From contig JARUPZ010000014.1 of NCBI GenBank assembly GCA_031213475.1, positions 6,235,674 through 6,299,673 of the forward strand: DNA of 64,000 nt, read 5' to 3'. Of the stretch, positions 44,949 to 58,002 are shown piece after piece; positions within the stretch are counted from its first letter, which is position 1, and every line of letters starts with the position of its first letter. The DNA comes from Nereocystis luetkeana (taxonomy: Eukaryota > Sar > Phaeophyceae > Laminariales > Laminariaceae). The translations under genes and the position numbers were made by a program. The notes beneath the pieces are model-generated. The model was not told where the DNA came from and made no database searches. It worked only from the letters and a program-made list of their open reading frames with translations.

Positions 44949-47900
44949 ATGGTCATGCAAAAAGCAAGTGTTTTCGTCTTGGGCATGCTCGCTCTCAGCC
45001 GGGCCGGTGCTGAAGACACCAAGTCGCCGAACGAACCCATTCCCAAGCCGGAGTGTGATGAAAGTATCACCGTCTCAATTCGATACTCGTCTACTTCTTC
45101 GCGGCTGTACCTCGAGTCGGCGGACGGTAGCACCCGTGGTGGCTGTGTGACGCTGGCACAAATATGGGAACATCAAAGAGGCAAGGCGCCTTTGTATCCC
45201 GTGGACCCCAAGACTGGTGATATCAGTGACAGCGCAACAGGGGTATGGCTCCTCACCGAGGAACTGTTCGTAGAGGACGGCATCACGCTGCTGGTAGGTT
45301 ATTCTCTCTGGACTCGGGTAGAGTGGGGAAAACATTTATGCCCTTGGTTCGCTGATCGGGCCAACGTGTAACGCGGTCATCTTTGCATTGCTGAGGTTTC
45401 GTTATCTTACACGTGCGGTTTACTACGCTTCTCTTGGCCCGTTACTTAGGTCCGGCACGCTGATAAAAAAATACTTGGCGTTTCTTGCTTGTCTGGTCGA
45501 AACAAAGCTGAAAAGAGACTGGAACCAACTTTGCTTGCCTTCGCATGTTTCATTGGCGTGCAGGTTCACGGTACCTCGGCCGGTGGTGATGCTGACGAGC
45601 TACGTCTCCTCAGTACGAGCGATACCTTCATCAATCTGCGTGCTCACGGCGGAAGCCTTGACTTCTTGAGCACCAAGGTACACCCTTCGCTTCACGGATC
45701 ACACACCGTCTTACAAAAAATGCGCGGTTTAGAATTGCAGCATTTCAACTTGACAACATCGGCTCACTCAAACACAATTCCATTTTAGGAGTAACTTTCT
45801 CCACATACATCGTTGTGCCCCCCAGAGGAAATATACGGTACAGCAGAAGGGAGAAATTCGTGAAAATGTGTTTTCCGAATTTTTGTCGTGACTTTTGTCT
45901 ACTGATTGCTGTCTGCTGGGAGATAGCCAGAAAAGTATCCTTCGGGATAGGGCAGGGGGCAGGGTCGATCGGGAGCGTTAGCTATATATAGGATGAGGGT
46001 TAGGGAGGGGTTTAGGATGGATGTTTGGCCTGTGACACGTACCATAAATTAGTATTGAAAGAAAGCCAGGTCTACATGACGTTCCCGGATGTTATCCGTA
46101 AACGATAATGTATCGCAGACATTTTACGTAATAGGAGGTAGCTCTGATCGAGTAGTATCTCCTGAACAAACTCCGGCAAGGGTTTCAGGTCTAATGACGT
46201 CCGTCTCCGGCCGAGCTGACTTACGAAAATTTGGTTCAGAATCCTTTCATGGACCGAAAATTTGCGATCTTCGACGTTGACGTCTTAAAGCGGTCTCTTT
46301 CAATATTGATATTACTGTGCCTTTCCTCAAACATTATGATGTCAGGTGTTTGCATGGGACACGTCCACAAACAGCCCCGACGAAAACGAAGAAGATGGTC
46401 GGTCGTACATCAGCGCCGTTTCCGAGGTCATCACCGACGACAGTCAGACGTGCAATGGCAGGGCTAAAAAGAACATGGGAGAGGCACGAATGGATATCGA
46501 AGACAGCGAAATGGGGTACCTAGGATACCACGGCAGCGAGAGCTATGGCCTAACGTGGAAGGTAATGCAACAACAACGCGGCCTCCCGTGCACAATATCC
46601 GAACGATTCCTTTTGAACTCTATACAATGAAGGCGATTTTTAACTGCGGTAGATGGGTTTTCTGAAAGACAAGCAGGCGAAACAGGGAGTAGGTCCAGTG
46701 CCGACCAGGTTATGGTGTTTTGTTGATGGGTGGTTTGCGTTAGTTTCAAAAGGAACGGCAGCTATCGTTAGTACATTCCGCTGTCTGCGTCTTCTGAAGT
46801 CAGTATTGTCTTGAAAAATCCGTAATACCACACCCTAACCCTTCTGCATGTTTGCTTGCATGCGCTCAAACGATAACGTTTTCCAGGGAATAGAATCTAC
46901 CGCCAGTTGATACATCTAAGGTAGCAAGCAAGACTAGTTTAGGAACAAACGATTTCGCCCTAACTCGTTCTTGACCTTCGGCCTACTCTTGGACCCATCA
47001 GGTCCGTGGGTTCTGCGTCGACAAGAGTAACCATGAGGTGTTCGAAGATGTAAACGTCTACGGCAACATCTACGATTCCGACATACACCACAACAACTTC
47101 GGGGTCTACACGTACGGCCACCAGCAGGGGGACTGGAGGAGGAACAAGATGCACGACAACTCTGGGTACGGCTTCGACCCCCACGACGACAGCGACTTCC
47201 TAACGATCCACGACAATGAGGTCTACGACAACGGATACCACGGTATCATCGCGTCCAAGCGTTGCAACGGGGTGTCTATCCAGGTACGATAGGTTTGGTG
47301 TCATGTGATATGCTACGTAATCGATAATAAAATGTGGGGTTCCCGAGATACCCTCTTCGTGGAAATGAGGCGTTTGGGCGGTAATACCGGATACCCACTA
47401 TTGATTTTTCCAAGCGAAACCAATACCAGCTGGCTCCAGCTGTAGGGGTGACTTTCAGACTTCAATATTTCCCCTTTCGTTTTGATACTCGAAAAATGCC
47501 GTCTAGCATCGTTGATGTTAGTTGCAACGAGGGAAAAAAAACTGAGCACGGGGCGACTAAAATTCGTAAGCTCCCGGCAACTTTGATCCCAACTGGCGCA
47601 CGGAAATGTAAACCGAATAACAACCATCCTTCACATTGTCGCTCTCGCCACGAAGAACAAGTGGTTTCACCTTTGCCCAACTCCAAAATATAGTGAGACG
47701 TAAATGACTGGTTGTGTCACCCAATTGAGTCCATACGATACCAGGTATGTAGGAAGACGATAACGTTTGGTCTAACTGGGGCTCAAAATGATCAGAAGAC
47801 AACAAATAGAGTAGTAGGAGGACTTTGCCAATTGAAGTGCTCATTGTTTATTGACCACATCGAGTGACGATTAAAGCCATTACCAAGCGTTGTGGTGCCG

Positions 47901-49615
47901 TAATTGCAGGATTCCAGCATTATGGGTCGGAGTTTGGTCACCACAAAGGCTAGGTACATTCTGTTTGACCCCTACAATCCTAAACGTTGTTCAATGCTTC
48001 GGTTCTCCGCCGGCTCACCTGATCGGGCCATGACAATACTTGCCGCCTGGAGATCAGCTCCTGTTCACGAAATACTGTCACCAATGCAACCCCCTCTTTG
48101 AAGCCGCGATGGGGATACATACGTGTATAAGCGAATGATGGAACGTTTCCGTCGTTTCAGGGTCCCAACGCAAACTGCTAGGCGTCTTGTGGAACCAGTT
48201 GGTACCAAGGCATGGTATCCCCTCATCACATCAGAAGCTGCACGTACCCGCGTGGCTGACATAAACGAATTAAAAATGGTCCATACCGCCGTGACGCAAT
48301 TGCGTTTTGTTTTATGTCCAGGGAAACGAGGTCTACGGCGGTGCTTCGTCGTCTGCTGGAATATTCCTTCACCGTAGTAGCGATGACGCTATTGTGAAAG
48401 GTAAGCAGTTGAGAGGCATCGGAAACTTGAATTCAGAATTTTGTTGAAGACTTGCAGGTCATGCACATCAATGCGCGGGTACGGCCGTTTGTCGATCAAA
48501 CGTATCGGTCAGCGGCGTAATACCGCGAGGGCATACCCGCAGATTTTGATTGCGCATTCGTGCTTGGTTAGGGTTAGTATTGTTCGAAGCTGTGTCCAAG
48601 TGCGTCCGGCGGGAAGGAGTTTTTCCCAAGTGGTTCACCATGCCGCCGGAAAAGTTGATGATTTCAAGACAACTTCCGTCCCGCGTTGGCGGGACAAGGC
48701 TTTAACGAGAGACAGCAAACGGCGAACCCGCTTCTGGAACGTTGTCTGCAGAACGCCCGGATCATACGCTTGGGCAGAAAAAAGCAGCACCCTGCTTGTA
48801 GATGGTAGCACAATTTTCTCACACTAGGCGACCAATCTGCCGAACACACAATATTTATGTCAATATAGCTTGCACCGTTCGCTCCACCTGACCACACCCG
48901 ACTTCGCCTTTTCGTTAGGTAACTACGTCCACGACAATGGGGACGCTGGACTGGCAATGATGGAGTCCTTCGACGCCGACGTATCTGACAATATCTTCGA
49001 GAACAACAAGTACGGGGTGCGAATCTCAGTGGGATGCGGCCGCAATGTCTTCGCCAATAACGTCATCAGCGGTTCGACCAAGTGAGATACTCCTACAGGT
49101 TTATTACTGAAAGCGCCGGTCTACTCCACCCTCTATGTTCATGTCTGTGTTTCGTTTTTTTTATCAATCGTTGAATATTTGCCTGACATTCCGATTGACC
49201 CAGCCGAGCGGCTCTGAAAAAAAACAATAGCAACAAATCAAGACATCTTTATGAGCGTGTAACTAACTGCGTGTCCTTGACAATCCACCGCTATATATTC
49301 ACTCTCCTGCCCAGGTACAACACCTATTCTTACCTCGGGTCGGATGCACCCGATGTGGTGGATTCTGGACGGTCCCAGGACAACACATTTAGGGAGAATA
49401 ACATAATCGGGAGTTTGGAGAGCATCAAGCTTTTGGATGCCGACGGCACCCAGTTCATCGACAACATTTTCGAAGATGCCACGACGATCCGTTTTAACGA
49501 TGCTAGGAAAACCCTAATATCGGGTAACGTCGGCCTCGACAAAACCAAGCTGAAAGTGGCCAATGGGGCTACGTTCGACGCGAGGTCGGACGATGGCTTC
49601 GAGCCAATTGAATAA
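44949..49615 (+). CDS. ManC5-E: Mannuronan C-5-epimerase B3, secreted, seven exons
   Basis: Same reaction as A3: mannuronate to guluronate in cell-wall alginate. Exons: 44949-45293, 45564-45677, 46346-46561, 47002-47283, 48322-48400, 48919-49081, 49315-49615, totalling 1500 nt and 499 residues, with every exon the same length as in A3 and GT-AG introns throughout. It has a signal peptide to about residue 21, N- and D-rich beta-helix repeats after residue 225, and the catalytic DPHDDSD at 284-290. By my count it differs from A3 at about 16 residues. Exon 3 is identical in protein, and five changes each fall in exons 1 and 7, none in the catalytic motif. Intron sequences align with A3 but are more diverged. 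Likely an active paralogue; expression is unknown. Confidence 0.93.
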
Positions 49616-50466
49616 CGGCTCCTCTGTGGGAGGTCTAGGCGAATGCTCTACATTGCTACCTCCTTTGATATGACACAAAAATATCGTTTATGGGTGAATC
49701 AGTTGCGTCAGTCGTTTTGTTGCTAAAGAGTTTCGATATCAATCTCTGTCTAGATATGTCACACGTCACGTAGTGAGGGGTCAGGGGGGGCGTACAGGTT
49801 ATCGTGAGCATGTTGGCTTCCACACCGTTCAGGCAGATGACGCTCATATGTTCTGTTGTTGATAGTTCGACCTGTTCTGTGATGTAATACGCCTGTTGAT
49901 GAAGTACCCCTGCAAATTTTGATGCAGGAAGGGGCGTGCTCGAATTGGGGCAGGCGTATACTGTATATGTGGTCTGATACATAGAACCCGAAAATGATAG
50001 TGGTCGCCCTTATAACTATATTCGATATGTGCTTTCCTGGACATTTCGAGCACTCACTGGCGTATGTTCGGGGTGTGTCGGTATTTTTCCGTAGATCGGG
50101 ACAGTTGAGGCAAATCGTGGGGGGTAAGTGACTAGCATTGTGGTAATTCAATAGTGTACACATCGGTACGATTATCGTACGATACGAACTACGTTAGGAT
50201 CTTTCACGATCTTTATATGGCCGCTGCAGCTCTCAATGGGATAGCTTGGGCATTGGATGTACCATTAGCGTGTTAGGTAGCTGTTGAGCCTTATTTATTA
50301 CATTTTTGGAGACAAAAAGCTCCTCGGCAGATTTTGGCTCTCGGTGGGCATTTTTGCGAGGTTTACATTGATGGTGGTGTGGGTTAGGTATTGTTGAAAG
50401 TACTGTAGTTGTGAACGTAGACATACGCGGTCTGCTGTACTGTTCCACTACAAGATTATATCAATA
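49616..50466. other. 3' flank of epimerase B3 and end of unit B
   Basis: Collinear with 22742-23601. Conserved just after the stop, then diverged. No gene seen. Confidence 0.45.
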
Positions 50467-53394
50467 CTGGTACATGGCGGACACTGCGGCGGGAATAGCA
50501 AGAGGAAGCCAATCCACTTATTTTGTGTGATGATTCGTAAGTGCTGTATATATATTCCGTATCGCCCGCTGCAAGTTCGGTCCCGTGGCACCTGCATTTA
50601 AGCGATATGAGATGGCATGCTGGAGTGAGCATACAATGATGACCTTCGCCGGGACGGAGTTAATTCAACCATTTTGTATTGTGCGACGTACACCTGAAGC
50701 GGGATGCTCGCATTTTCCAAGATCTGGAAACCACTCACCCGGGTATGCTGTACTTATTAGGATCACATTGCTATTGCACAACGTGTATCGGTCAGTAGGA
50801 GCATCGTGTTGGTTCCGGAAAGCAATCAAATCTACCAGGTATGTAATCCGTCCCTCGATTAAAGTGTTCTTGATTGATTATTTTGTCTCCTCGCGCGCTG
50901 CCTGTGCGAACTTGGGCCGGTTGCAGAAGAAGAGCGTGATCCGTTTGTACGGTTTCAACTATAAAAAACTGTCAGGCAAGAGGGAGTAAACTGTTGTGGT
51001 GTGCACGCGGTTGTAGCGCACCCAGTCATCTGTAGGTGGATGCTCAATTATGGGGCATCGACGGGATGATCACGTGGACAATAATGGTAGTCAGCTAACG
51101 CTTCGTTTCTCCGACTTGGGAACACCATCAGGTTTCAGTCATACTGTCTGTGTGGAAAATTCCTTGACGACGACCAATAATAGGCAAAATATTACAGTCA
51201 GACAAGACGTTTGTGAAGCCGGTTGAGGTTGAGATCGGATGTATCTCAACGGAATTACATCCCCGCAAACATACATCTCGCTTAGGTAATCTTGAAGTAA
51301 AATCTATCGTTTTGATTGCATTGCCGCCGTGGAAGTCGAATCGCCCGTTGTTCTACACTCGAAACGGGGCGCTCCTGCATGCCATTGGTTGTTTTTGCAC
51401 GTGTCTCAGGTCACGGCATAGGTTTCGTCCGTTTGCGATATATCTTGATAAGGCCGTGCATTGTTTAGGTATCAATCACGGCCGTCTTGTTTCGTCCGGT
51501 CCACGATGAGTGGTCACATCTCGACAACGACACACTTGTTGGAGTAGTACCGGTTAAAACAGGGCAACACAACGAAACGTGAATGCTCCCGGTTCCGATC
51601 TCTGCACGATGCAAGCTACTAGAGCCTCGTGCTTGAATCCCAGCGAGACGTGAAGCCCGGTCGAGGCGTTCCTCGTTTAGGACTATTTATCGTCTTTCGA
51701 CCGATGAAAGAACTAAAACAATTGATTTCTCCGAGCAGTGCATATAACGCTAGTCGCCTCACGCAGTCGAGACACGACTTCAGCAACAACAGAAACCACC
51801 ACCGCTACTGCAGCATCTGCAAGAGGAGCAGCATTTGCTGCAGTAGCAACATAGGCACCCGCAGGCAATCGACGGTGTGGACCTCGGCCGCAGGAGCAAC
51901 GTGTGGGAAAGGTGACACGGCAGCGCCATGGCAAGACAGGCACATAAGACACGATTTCCTCCCGCCACCACACGTTATCGGGCCCAGCGGGAAGCCGGGT
52001 TCTCTCTGCGATCGGCGCTGCGAATCAGGCTACACAGCCCCAACGCAGAGATGTCGTCACCATCCGGGCCACAACCCGTCCCCCGATAAACCTTATCTAA
52101 CCCTAGGGCAATAAACAGCAATTCGAAAAATGACCAAAACGTAGTCACCAATATCGTAGTGGACATGTGGCCCCTCGAAGGCACGTACACCTTGGTGCGG
52201 CTGTTGGCCGACCCATGAGGTCCACTAGCGCTGGGGAGCGAGGTCATGTGCGTCATCGACAAGTTGGCAAGGATGATAACGTCAATCCAGGGGTCGGTAT
52301 CAACCGTGCCGGTGGTCGTCTTGTCGGCAGCCGGTTCCACCCGGGCGTAAGCCCTGGCTGACGCGCGCACCCCGTATTATGTGGAATGCCGCACTAAGCT
52401 GGTGGCCGACGCTCTGGTGACGAGGGCCATTGTTTGCCGGCATAAATCCGTAGAGGTGCTGCTCGTGGAAGGGGGTCTTTGTCAAGTTTCAGTATAGAAG
52501 GTGATGGTGGCATTGTGGTGCCCTCTCCGAACAAGCCCCGCCAAAAGCAGAGGCGCCCGTCGAAGAGATATCTCTCTCACAGGGAGGGCAGCGGTGGAGG
52601 GCAACCCAGAGGCTTAGCTTTAGGCGTGCGTGCAGCAGCCCCGAATAAAACTGAGCGGCATGCATCAGAGGGGCAGTACATTTAGAGATAGGTGGCAGGC
52701 GAGCACGCCACAGAGCTGTGCGAGTTCGCGTTCAACCTCTTTTTCACCAGCGAGACGGATCGATCGCAGCTGGATAGATACCCTCCTTGTCCAGACTGTC
52801 GCGGGCAAACGAACACATGCAGGTTGTTGTCAGAGTACATCGTACTCCGTAGAAAGACTGCCAACGGCATGTTTGACCGCCGCGTGAACTACGTCCTTAC
52901 CAGGTTTAGTCGACACTCCCAACCCACGGCACCAGGGGGGCGAACACGTGGCAGCATGACATCTCTTTATGAGACTCACCGTCTACCCTTGGAACAGAGC
53001 ACGCAATCCCCTCCCCCCGAAGAAGAAGGCGCGGAGGGGACAAGACAAGCCGGTTTTCAGGGAACCTACCAAAAGGGCGGGGAAACTCTTGGACGTCCTA
53101 CGGGACAATTAGTGTTCAACGTTGGTGGCGATCGTTATGTTTGACAAAGGAGAAGAGGCCGGGGAGGAGGAGTAAGAACAATACACTCCTTGGGTCGCCC
53201 GTCCATTGCCTTATCTGTCTAACGTACGGGCATGTACCCCAGACGCGCACCGGGCCCCCTTCGCGAGCCTAAAGGGTAGTCGGAAAGACGGCGCAAAAAC
53301 ACGTGCCGCGATGAGACCGATGCATCCAGGTAGGAAGAAGAGCTGCCGGGACGAGGGCAGCGTAATCATCAACTTCCTACGACGCAAACGTGAT
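50467..53394. repeat. Tandem duplication unit C, truncated third copy
   Basis: Collinear with the first 2.25 kb of unit A and the first 2.95 kb of unit B, up to the shared sequence around GTAATCATCAACTTCCTACG. After about 53394 the match stops and a copia-type integrase relic follows, so the array ends or is interrupted here. Unit C retains the ~700-bp block missing from A. No epimerase sequence is reached before the break. Confidence 0.85.
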
Positions 53395-53433
53395 GGGCTA
53401 CATGTTGGGTGGGGAATTGTCATTTCTGCGTAG

Positions 53434-54300
53434 GGACGCGGATTCATACGCAGACGCCACGCGGATGTTAGAGACCCCGTTTGCTGCCGCTGTTTGGCCC
53501 CTGCAAAAATGCGGAGTATTGATCTTTACGACCTTCACGTTTCCCTTGCCCACTCCCATGCTGACACCCTTCGCGAGACAGCACGCCAAATAGGCATTAA
53601 GGTTTTCCGGGAGTTGGTTTCGTGTGCTGGGTGTTCTGAGGCGAACGGGAGAAGGATGGCGGTCCCGTGGACGACCGAGGGCCGCCCCTCCAGGCCTGTG
53701 GAGCCTCTGTTATAGGATCTGTCGGGACAGCAGACGACGTCTGCTGGTGATCCGCAGTACTTGATGACGATCGTTGACGACTATTCCCGACTGGGATTGC
53801 CGTATTTCTCGAAGAAGAATTCCGACGTCCCGAAGGTCTTCGCTTGTTTACTGGCCAACATCAATACCAAGGGTGTGCCGTCAATCGGGGAGTGCCTTCG
53901 CTCGGGCGACGGAACGGAGTTCACTAAGGCGGAGCTCGTCGTGTTGCTCAACCACCATTATATCCGCGTCGAGCACACGCCGGTCGATCCTCCGAAGCAT
54001 GACTGCGTGGGTGAGAGGCGGATCGCGATGATGCTGAAGCTTGCAATGGCGTCCCGCCTGGAGGCCACCCACCTGTTCGGCGATGCAAGGATGCCGGCGA
54101 CGCAGCCCCTCTGGGCTGATTCCTGCGAGTACGCGCATGACGTAATGACCATGATGGCGACGGTGAGGCTAAGACGGAAATGCACTGACCGTATCCCAAA
54201 ATCTACGGGTGAGCACCGTTCGCGCGGTTGCTCCCGTTTATGAAGCCAGGTGTCCGTCACGTCAAGAGGACCTTGAAGATCGAGCTTGTTTCCTTGTTTT
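53434..54300 (+). pseudogene. Copia-type integrase relic
   Basis: In one frame from 53434, with a TAG at 53713-53715, a GAG-pre-integrase-like zinc motif (LHVSLAH, then CAGC) leads into an integrase core: TIVDDYSR, then RSGDGTEF, then HDCVGERR, giving the D, D and E positions of Ty1/copia integrases. A frameshift near 54205 moves the continuation (LLPFMKPGVRHVKR) to another frame. Protease, reverse transcriptase, RNase H and LTRs are not found nearby, so this is a fragment. GC content and codon use are unlike the array to its left. It begins where unit C ends. Confidence 0.85.
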
Positions 54301-55473
54301 GGTTCCTCTTCGCGACAGCATCAGCAACAACAGCGGCGGTTGGCAGGCTGCAGCATGCAAAGGGAGAGGAGGGCAAGAAGGGGCGACGCACGCTTTCCCG
54401 GTACGTTTTCGAGAGGCGTGGGAACGAAACGAGGATTCAGGAATGTTCGGAGTTTCTAGATATTAAACTCGATCACAATTGGGCGTGGGGATGTCGACTC
54501 CGATTGCACAATGACTCATAATAAGCCTGCCTCATGCGTCTGCAAGCATCGTTACCTTGATCGCTTGGGAATTCCAGCCATTATTTTCCCACGTGGTTTC
54601 TTACTTGGTCGGTGCGCTCCGGTGGATAAGCAAGAGTTGCTTGTACATGCATGAAGGCAAGTACGGGTAGAAGGAGACACTCGTATAAACTTCACGTACC
54701 CGCGAATTCGCGAATCGGCCGTTCAGGGGAGGAAAGATTTATGTTATTCGCGGCAGCATAGACAGGGCTCGTACATCAGTACAGAGATCCAATTGAGACG
54801 AGCGTCACACCGGAGCAGAGGCACAATTGTTTGTGCCAGATCGTATATCCGCAGAAAGCCGTGCCCAGGAATGGAAATACATACCCGCAAACAGAGTACT
54901 CTGTACTTGGCATTAATAGGGAACACGCTGATGACACCTGAACGGAGAGCTAGAGAGGAAACGCACGACAAAATTCAGTCGCTGGTTTCTAAACCCCCCG
55001 AAAAAACAAGTGTTCTTGCCCCCCAGGTATTTTCATATTACTTTTTCTCTTCCTCTTCCTTTTCTGATTGATAAGCCGTACTGAAAAAGCCGTGTGGCGT
55101 GGTTGGAAGACGAACCTGCTCTGCTCATTTCGTATTGTCTGACGCCAAGGGGCTGGGCATAGTTGACGAACGCAGGGCGGAGACGGCAGTCTGGGTAGCA
55201 AGGTACCAGGCGGATTAGCAGGAAGAACCTGGCTATACTACTCGTACCACAAGCTGCTGCCGCCACCTGGAAGGTGCTTTGGGTTTTGGTCTGCCTGTTA
55301 TTTCCCCTTTGTTATTTTTCCTTGTTACTTTTTTCCTTGGTTCTTTGTCTTACTCTGTTTACAAGCAGTGGTGTTTTTTTTTTTCTTACTTTATTTTATT
55401 TTTCTTTCTTTTCTCCAGCTCGTTCTTTTTCAAGTGTTGGCCACCTCGCCTGCGGGGGGGGGGGCACGACAGA
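54301..55473. other. Unassigned DNA with a T-rich tract
   Basis: No recognisable gene. From 55270 the plus strand is strongly T-rich, resembling LINE 3' UTR composition (compare 59880-60060), so part may be an older LINE tail. G runs at 55454-55464. Confidence 0.35.
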
Positions 55474-55785
55474 TTGTTTCTCTTTGATTTTGCTTTCATT
55501 TTTCTTCTTTTTCTCTTTCGATTTGTCTACCTTGTTTTTGTTTATCTTTGATTGTTTCTTTTCGTTTCACTATTTCATAGATTGCGTATGTCGTGCCTGT
55601 CGTATCTAGTATGATGACATGGCTTTGCATTGCCCACTGCAGTGCACACTGCACACATGGCAACGTAGTATCTCTGTGGCGTAGCTTTGTGACCACAGAA
55701 CTTGTATCTCTTCTAGGATTGAAGAATCGGCACGGACACTGGTTGTGCTGGATGTCGACGGGTAGAAAGAACGGTTTAATGTGAA

Positions 55786-55786
55786 G

Positions 55787-55818
<32 letters not shown>

Positions 55819-55861
55819 AACACACACACACAAACACACAAACACACAAACACACACACAC
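55786..55861. repeat. Imperfect (AC)n microsatellite
   Basis: About 75 bp of AC repeats with AAAC interruptions, in the 5' part of the LINE region. Confidence 0.95.
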
Positions 55862-56139
55862 TTACATACCCATCGGCTGCTCCCCGGCCGGGGTGGAGCT
55901 CCGGCCTGCGGCTTCCCCAACACGTGCTAGAGCTCCCAGTGGAGCGCGGCCTTGACCTTGCTTGCGCGTCTAACTAGCGTTCGAGCATGGTCGAGCCGGC
56001 GGTGATGGCCAGCGATATGGCGGAATTTTTTCTCGCGGATTTTTTCCACGCGGCAGTATTGCCTGCGGTAGCCGTGTCGTATCACCGTCGCGGAAAGCGT
56101 TGAACTCGTAGCGAACGGAGAAGAGAGGCTAGGATCCAC

Positions 56140-58002
56140 GTGAGTAAGCACCCCATTCGACGTCATCTAGGAGATGATGGGCGTCGAGGCGCGTTGGGAT
56201 TGCTGCCCCCAGCACGTCGGAACCTCGGCACGAACCGGGCCGGGCGAAAAAACACGGAACGGAAGAAACCCACCGCCTGGGAAAAGCGGAGGGTAGAGGA
56301 GAAAAAACACGCTGCACGGAAGAAGAGGAGGCAAGGTCGGAAAGGTCGCAGAGAAACTGGAAGGTTACGCTCAGATGCTAGGGTTAGGTACAGAGCTGGG
56401 GAACTCGTCGTGGGTACGTTCAATGTTCGCACACTCGCCTTCAACGGCAAAAATGGCATCAGCCACAGCGAGGTCATCACGAAGGTATGCCAGGAACTAG
56501 GGTGCGATGTCGTAGGTCTCCAAGATACTAGGCGAGACGGGGATAGCACGTTCACAGCAGCTGGATACACGATTGTTTCCTCTGGAGCAGACGGCAGCAA
56601 ATACGAGAGGAAGGGCACCCATGGTGTAGGACTAGCTGTCAGGGAGTCTATTGTGGCAGGTGTGGGCAAGGATGGTCTCGAGGTGGAGTGCGTTAGTGCC
56701 AGAGTGATGAAAGTTCGCATTCAACTTGAGGGCAAATCAAATGCTGTTTCTTTTGTTGTCGGCTATGCGCCGATACTGGATGCACCCGTTCGCGAGAAAG
56801 ATCACTTCTGGAACGAACTGAACAAAGTCGTCTCGGGGGTCCCAAGTGGGGATCACCTACTTGTACTCTTGGATGCAAATGCTCGCACCGGCAAGCGAGA
56901 GAGCGGATTTGCCGGCAGTAAGGTGATGGGTAACTACGGGCGCGATGAATTGAACAACAACGTAGAGCGACTACTCCTCCTCGCAGATGACAACAGGCTT
57001 GCGCTCCTCAACACGCTCTTTGCCACACCTACTCGCGGAGTGTCGTACACTTTCCAATCTCCAAACTCCGGGAAGGGTCAGTGTAGGCTAGACTACATCC
57101 TTACTCGGCAAGTTGATCGACGCCTGGTCCGCAACATGACAGTACGGAAACCCCCAGAGGATCGGCATGAATCTGACCACAACCTCGTGGTCTGCAATAT
57201 TCGCCTCTTGGGTCGGTTCGCGCCGAATCGGAGGGTAAAAGCAGGCAGCGGAAAACGAGCTATTAATCTACAACGGTTGATGGCAGACCCCGGTCTCCGA
57301 GCGGACCTCAATAGGGAGATAACCAAACTTACCCCCCCACCGCCTGGTACAATTGGGGGTGTCGATGATGAGGCAACTGCTCTAGTGGAGACCGTGCTGT
57401 CGACTGCTGCTAATCTAGCACCTCATACCAGTCGAAACCAAGGGCCGCTGGGCTGGTGTACGCCCGAAGAGGTAAAAGCAGAGGTGCACTCACGATGGCA
57501 GGAGAAGGAAAATGCGAGGACGCAACTACGTGCTAACCCGGAAGACCAAAATCTGCGAAAAGTTGTGAAGATTGCCACTAAACAGCTCAAACGTGCGAGG
57601 ACGGACGGAGTGCAGAAGTTCTTCGAGGAATACGTCCGTCACCTCGAAAGGCGTATCCAAGAAGGTGATCAGTTTGGGTTCTACAAGCACCTTAAGGGGA
57701 TGAATGTGGAAGGAAAGAGGACTTTCCATTCGCAGTACATCAGGGACGAGGAAGGTAGATTACTACGAGACATAGGCCTCATCCGGGAACGATGGGTAAG
57801 GTGGTTCCATAAGCTGCTAAACACAAGGTCATCGACCCTCGACCCGACTATCGTCGATGAACTATCGTCGATGAGCTCAAGGTCTGGCCCTCGTGCAGTC
57901 CGCTGGACGACGTCCCGTCTAGATACGAGGTGGAAGACGCGATCAGGGCGATGGCGAACCGCAAGGCGGTTGGGCCTGATGGTCTCCCAGCTGAACTTCT
58001 GA
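56140..58002 (+). pseudogene. LINE endonuclease part of the polyprotein (frameshifted)
   Basis: Opens with a basic N-terminus (about residues 25-85, rich in R and K) and then an exonuclease-endonuclease-phosphatase domain. Its motifs are TFNVRTL (N95), VVGLQDTRR (128-132), HGVGLAV, VGYAP, LLDANARTG (D245, N247), RLDYI and ESDHNLVV (D346, H347). The usual catalytic Glu in the second motif is Asp here (129), which may be clade-specific or damaging. The frame is diverted by a 14-bp tandem duplication, ACTATCGTCGATGA at 57847-57860 and 57861-57874. Everything after it in this frame (about 40 residues) is out-of-frame. It nicks target DNA in target-primed reverse transcription. Confidence 0.88.

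Larger units (their letters stand above)
23602..50466. repeat. Tandem duplication unit B (about 26.9 kb)
   Basis: Second full period, collinear with unit A. It is about 3.3 kb longer. Private blocks are a MITE at 26850, about 1.4 kb at 35580-36983, a SINE at 37041, a 1.28-kb retroelement at 38026, two 105-bp MITEs at 39406 and 39850, about 655 bp at 40765-41420, and a hairpin element at 41758. It lacks about 2 kb of the antisense epimerase locus (A 10060-12100). Intergenic DNA has clearly diverged from unit A while the intact epimerase exons are nearly identical. Confidence 0.9.

Noticed and set aside
55274..55609. Hydrophobic F- and L-rich frame resembling a membrane protein
   Set aside because: It is produced by a T-rich tract of low complexity, similar to LINE 3' UTR, with no domain.
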